Positions 63,091-64,000 of a stretch of 64,000 nucleotides of DNA are shown here, piece after piece. Source of the stretch: Spirosoma profusum (GTDB taxonomy: Bacteria > Bacteroidota > Bacteroidia > Cytophagales > Spirosomataceae); contig NZ_JACWZY010000012.1 in the NCBI RefSeq assembly GCF_014699005.1, positions 1-64,000 of the forward strand. The letters are read 5' to 3'. The notes under the pieces were generated by a model, which worked only from the letters and a program-made list of their open reading frames with translations, searched no databases and was not told the DNA's origin. A program made the translations under genes and the position numbers. Position 1 is the first letter of the stretch, and every line of letters starts with the position of its first letter.

Positions 63091-64000
63091 ATGCCGCAAC
63101 TGCTTTTCCTGCTCGTACTCTTTTTGCCCATAGCCTGCCACTCCCAATCCACGCAGTCGCTACGTACGCCCGGCCTTCAGCAACCTGTTGACATCATTCG
63201 TGATCGTTGGGGAGTCAATCACATTTACGCCAAAAACGAACACGATTTATTTTTTGCACAGGGTTATTCGGCCGCCCGCGATCGGCTTTTTCAGCTCGAA
63301 ATCTGGCGTCGACAGGCGACCGGTACCGTAGCCGAACTGCTGGGACCACAGGAAATTAAACGCGACATTGGTACCCGGCTGTTCAAGTTTCGGGGCAGCA
63401 TGGCGCAGGAATTAACGCATTATCATCCACGCGGAGCGCAGATTGTTCAGGCATTTGTGGATGGCATTAACGCCTACATTTCCGAAATTTTGAAAACACC
63501 CGAAAAACTACCTTTCGAATTCAATGTACTTCAGACAAAACCACAACCCTGGACACCTGCCGTAGTTATCAGTCGGCATCAGGGACTGCTTTACAACGTC
63601 CGTGACGAACTGGATTATGGTCGGCTGGTGAAACTGATTGGTGCCGACAAACTCCGTGAACTGGAATGGTTTCACCCCACTACCAAACCAACCGAACCCG
63701 ATCTGACGCTACGTGTAAACGGCGACGAATTGTTTCAGCCCATTTTGGAACTATACGAAGCATTTCGGCTTCCGCTGAAATTTCAGGGCCAGGCCAGCAA
63801 AGCCGACGAAGACGCGAGCAATCGCACAAAACAGTCAATCGACGATTGGTGGAATACCGAAAAACAGTACGTTGGCTCGAATAACTGGGTGATTTCGGGT
63901 AATAAATCGGCCAGTGGCTATCCCATGTTGGCCAACGATCCGCACCGATCTCAGGCAACACCTTCGTTACGTTACTGGGTCCATTTAAATGCTCCCGGCT
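63091..64000 (+). CDS. Penicillin acylase family protein (partial)
   Basis: An open frame from ATG 63091 runs off the window end, so only about 303 residues are visible. The N-terminus is a signal or lipoprotein signal (LLVLFLPIAC). VDIIRDRWGVNHIYAKNEHDLFFAQGY and AARDRLFQLEIWRRQATG are typical of the alpha chain. S263 in YVGSNNWVISG is the expected N-terminal nucleophile after self-cleavage. Members hydrolyse penicillins, acyl-homoserine lactones or other amides; which one cannot be told here. It would act in the periplasm. Confidence 0.88.
   Translation, partial: MPQLLFLLVLFLPIACHSQSTQSLRTPGLQQPVDIIRDRWGVNHIYAKNEHDLFFAQGYSAARDRLFQLEIWRRQATGTVAELLGPQEIKRDIGTRLFKFRGSMAQELTHYHPRGAQIVQAFVDGINAYISEILKTPEKLPFEFNVLQTKPQPWTPAVVISRHQGLLYNVRDELDYGRLVKLIGADKLRELEWFHPTTKPTEPDLTLRVNGDELFQPILELYEAFRLPLKFQGQASKADEDASNRTKQSIDDWWNTEKQYVGSNNWVISGNKSASGYPMLANDPHRSQATPSLRYWVHLNAPG

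Overview
The window looks like chromosomal DNA from a Bacteroidota bacterium of the order Cytophagales, most like Spirosoma and its relatives (inferred from gene content, no database search). The signs are a SusC/SusD pair, a hybrid two-component regulator with a periplasmic propeller (HTCS), a large secreted protein with a type IX secretion (T9SS) tail, TAnnTTTG-type -7 promoter elements, Tat-exported Gfo/Idh/MocA and sugar-epimerase proteins, and many signal-peptide lipoproteins. No rRNA, tRNA, CRISPR array, prophage or intact transposase gene was found.

Layout. 1-9 kb holds housekeeping and nutrient genes: yebC, lysA, a PhoD-like phosphatase, nagB, a purine permease, an exported MTA/SAH nucleosidase and two envelope proteins. 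9.3-11.4 kb is a decayed locus: a TPR gene with an in-frame stop runs into the 3' end of an unrelated Ig-like/beta-helix surface protein, itself frameshifted. 11.5-21 kb carries an Upf1-like helicase, a Tat-exported epimerase, a PhyH oxygenase, truC, a methyltransferase, a Tat-exported oxidoreductase and an FG-GAP protein. 21-27 kb is a SusCD operon followed by a convergent AraC regulator. 27-35 kb has msrA, an MFS transporter and a seven-gene minus-strand run (AraC, kinase-like, PNPOx-like, YdeI-like, ThuA, Crp/Fnr, quinone reductase). 35-41 kb holds a sugar-catabolism group (epimerase, two Gfo/Idh/MocA enzymes, divergent MFS transporter). 41-45 kb is a tight operon ROK kinase - SIS protein - FAD oxidoreductase - phosphotriesterase-like hydrolase. 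47-49 kb is an island of atypical sequence with a lipoprotein carrying a duplicated six-cysteine motif. 49-53 kb contains eboD-eboE-eboF, part of the ebo cluster implicated in moving an unknown metabolite to the periplasm. 54-62 kb has the HTCS and a T9SS cargo protein. The window ends inside a penicillin-acylase-family gene.

Two DNA-level signals stand out beyond the genes. First, the pentamer TACGT (reverse complement ACGTA) is strongly over-represented on both strands and in all three codon phases, and occurs as inverted pairs within terminator stems, much like an uptake sequence or the cyanobacterial HIP1; it nearly vanishes in the 47-49 kb island. Second, many intergenic gaps hold long, near-perfect palindromes belonging to several sequence families. 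One family, with GTCATNCTGA-type arms, occurs at least four times, including between eboE and eboF.
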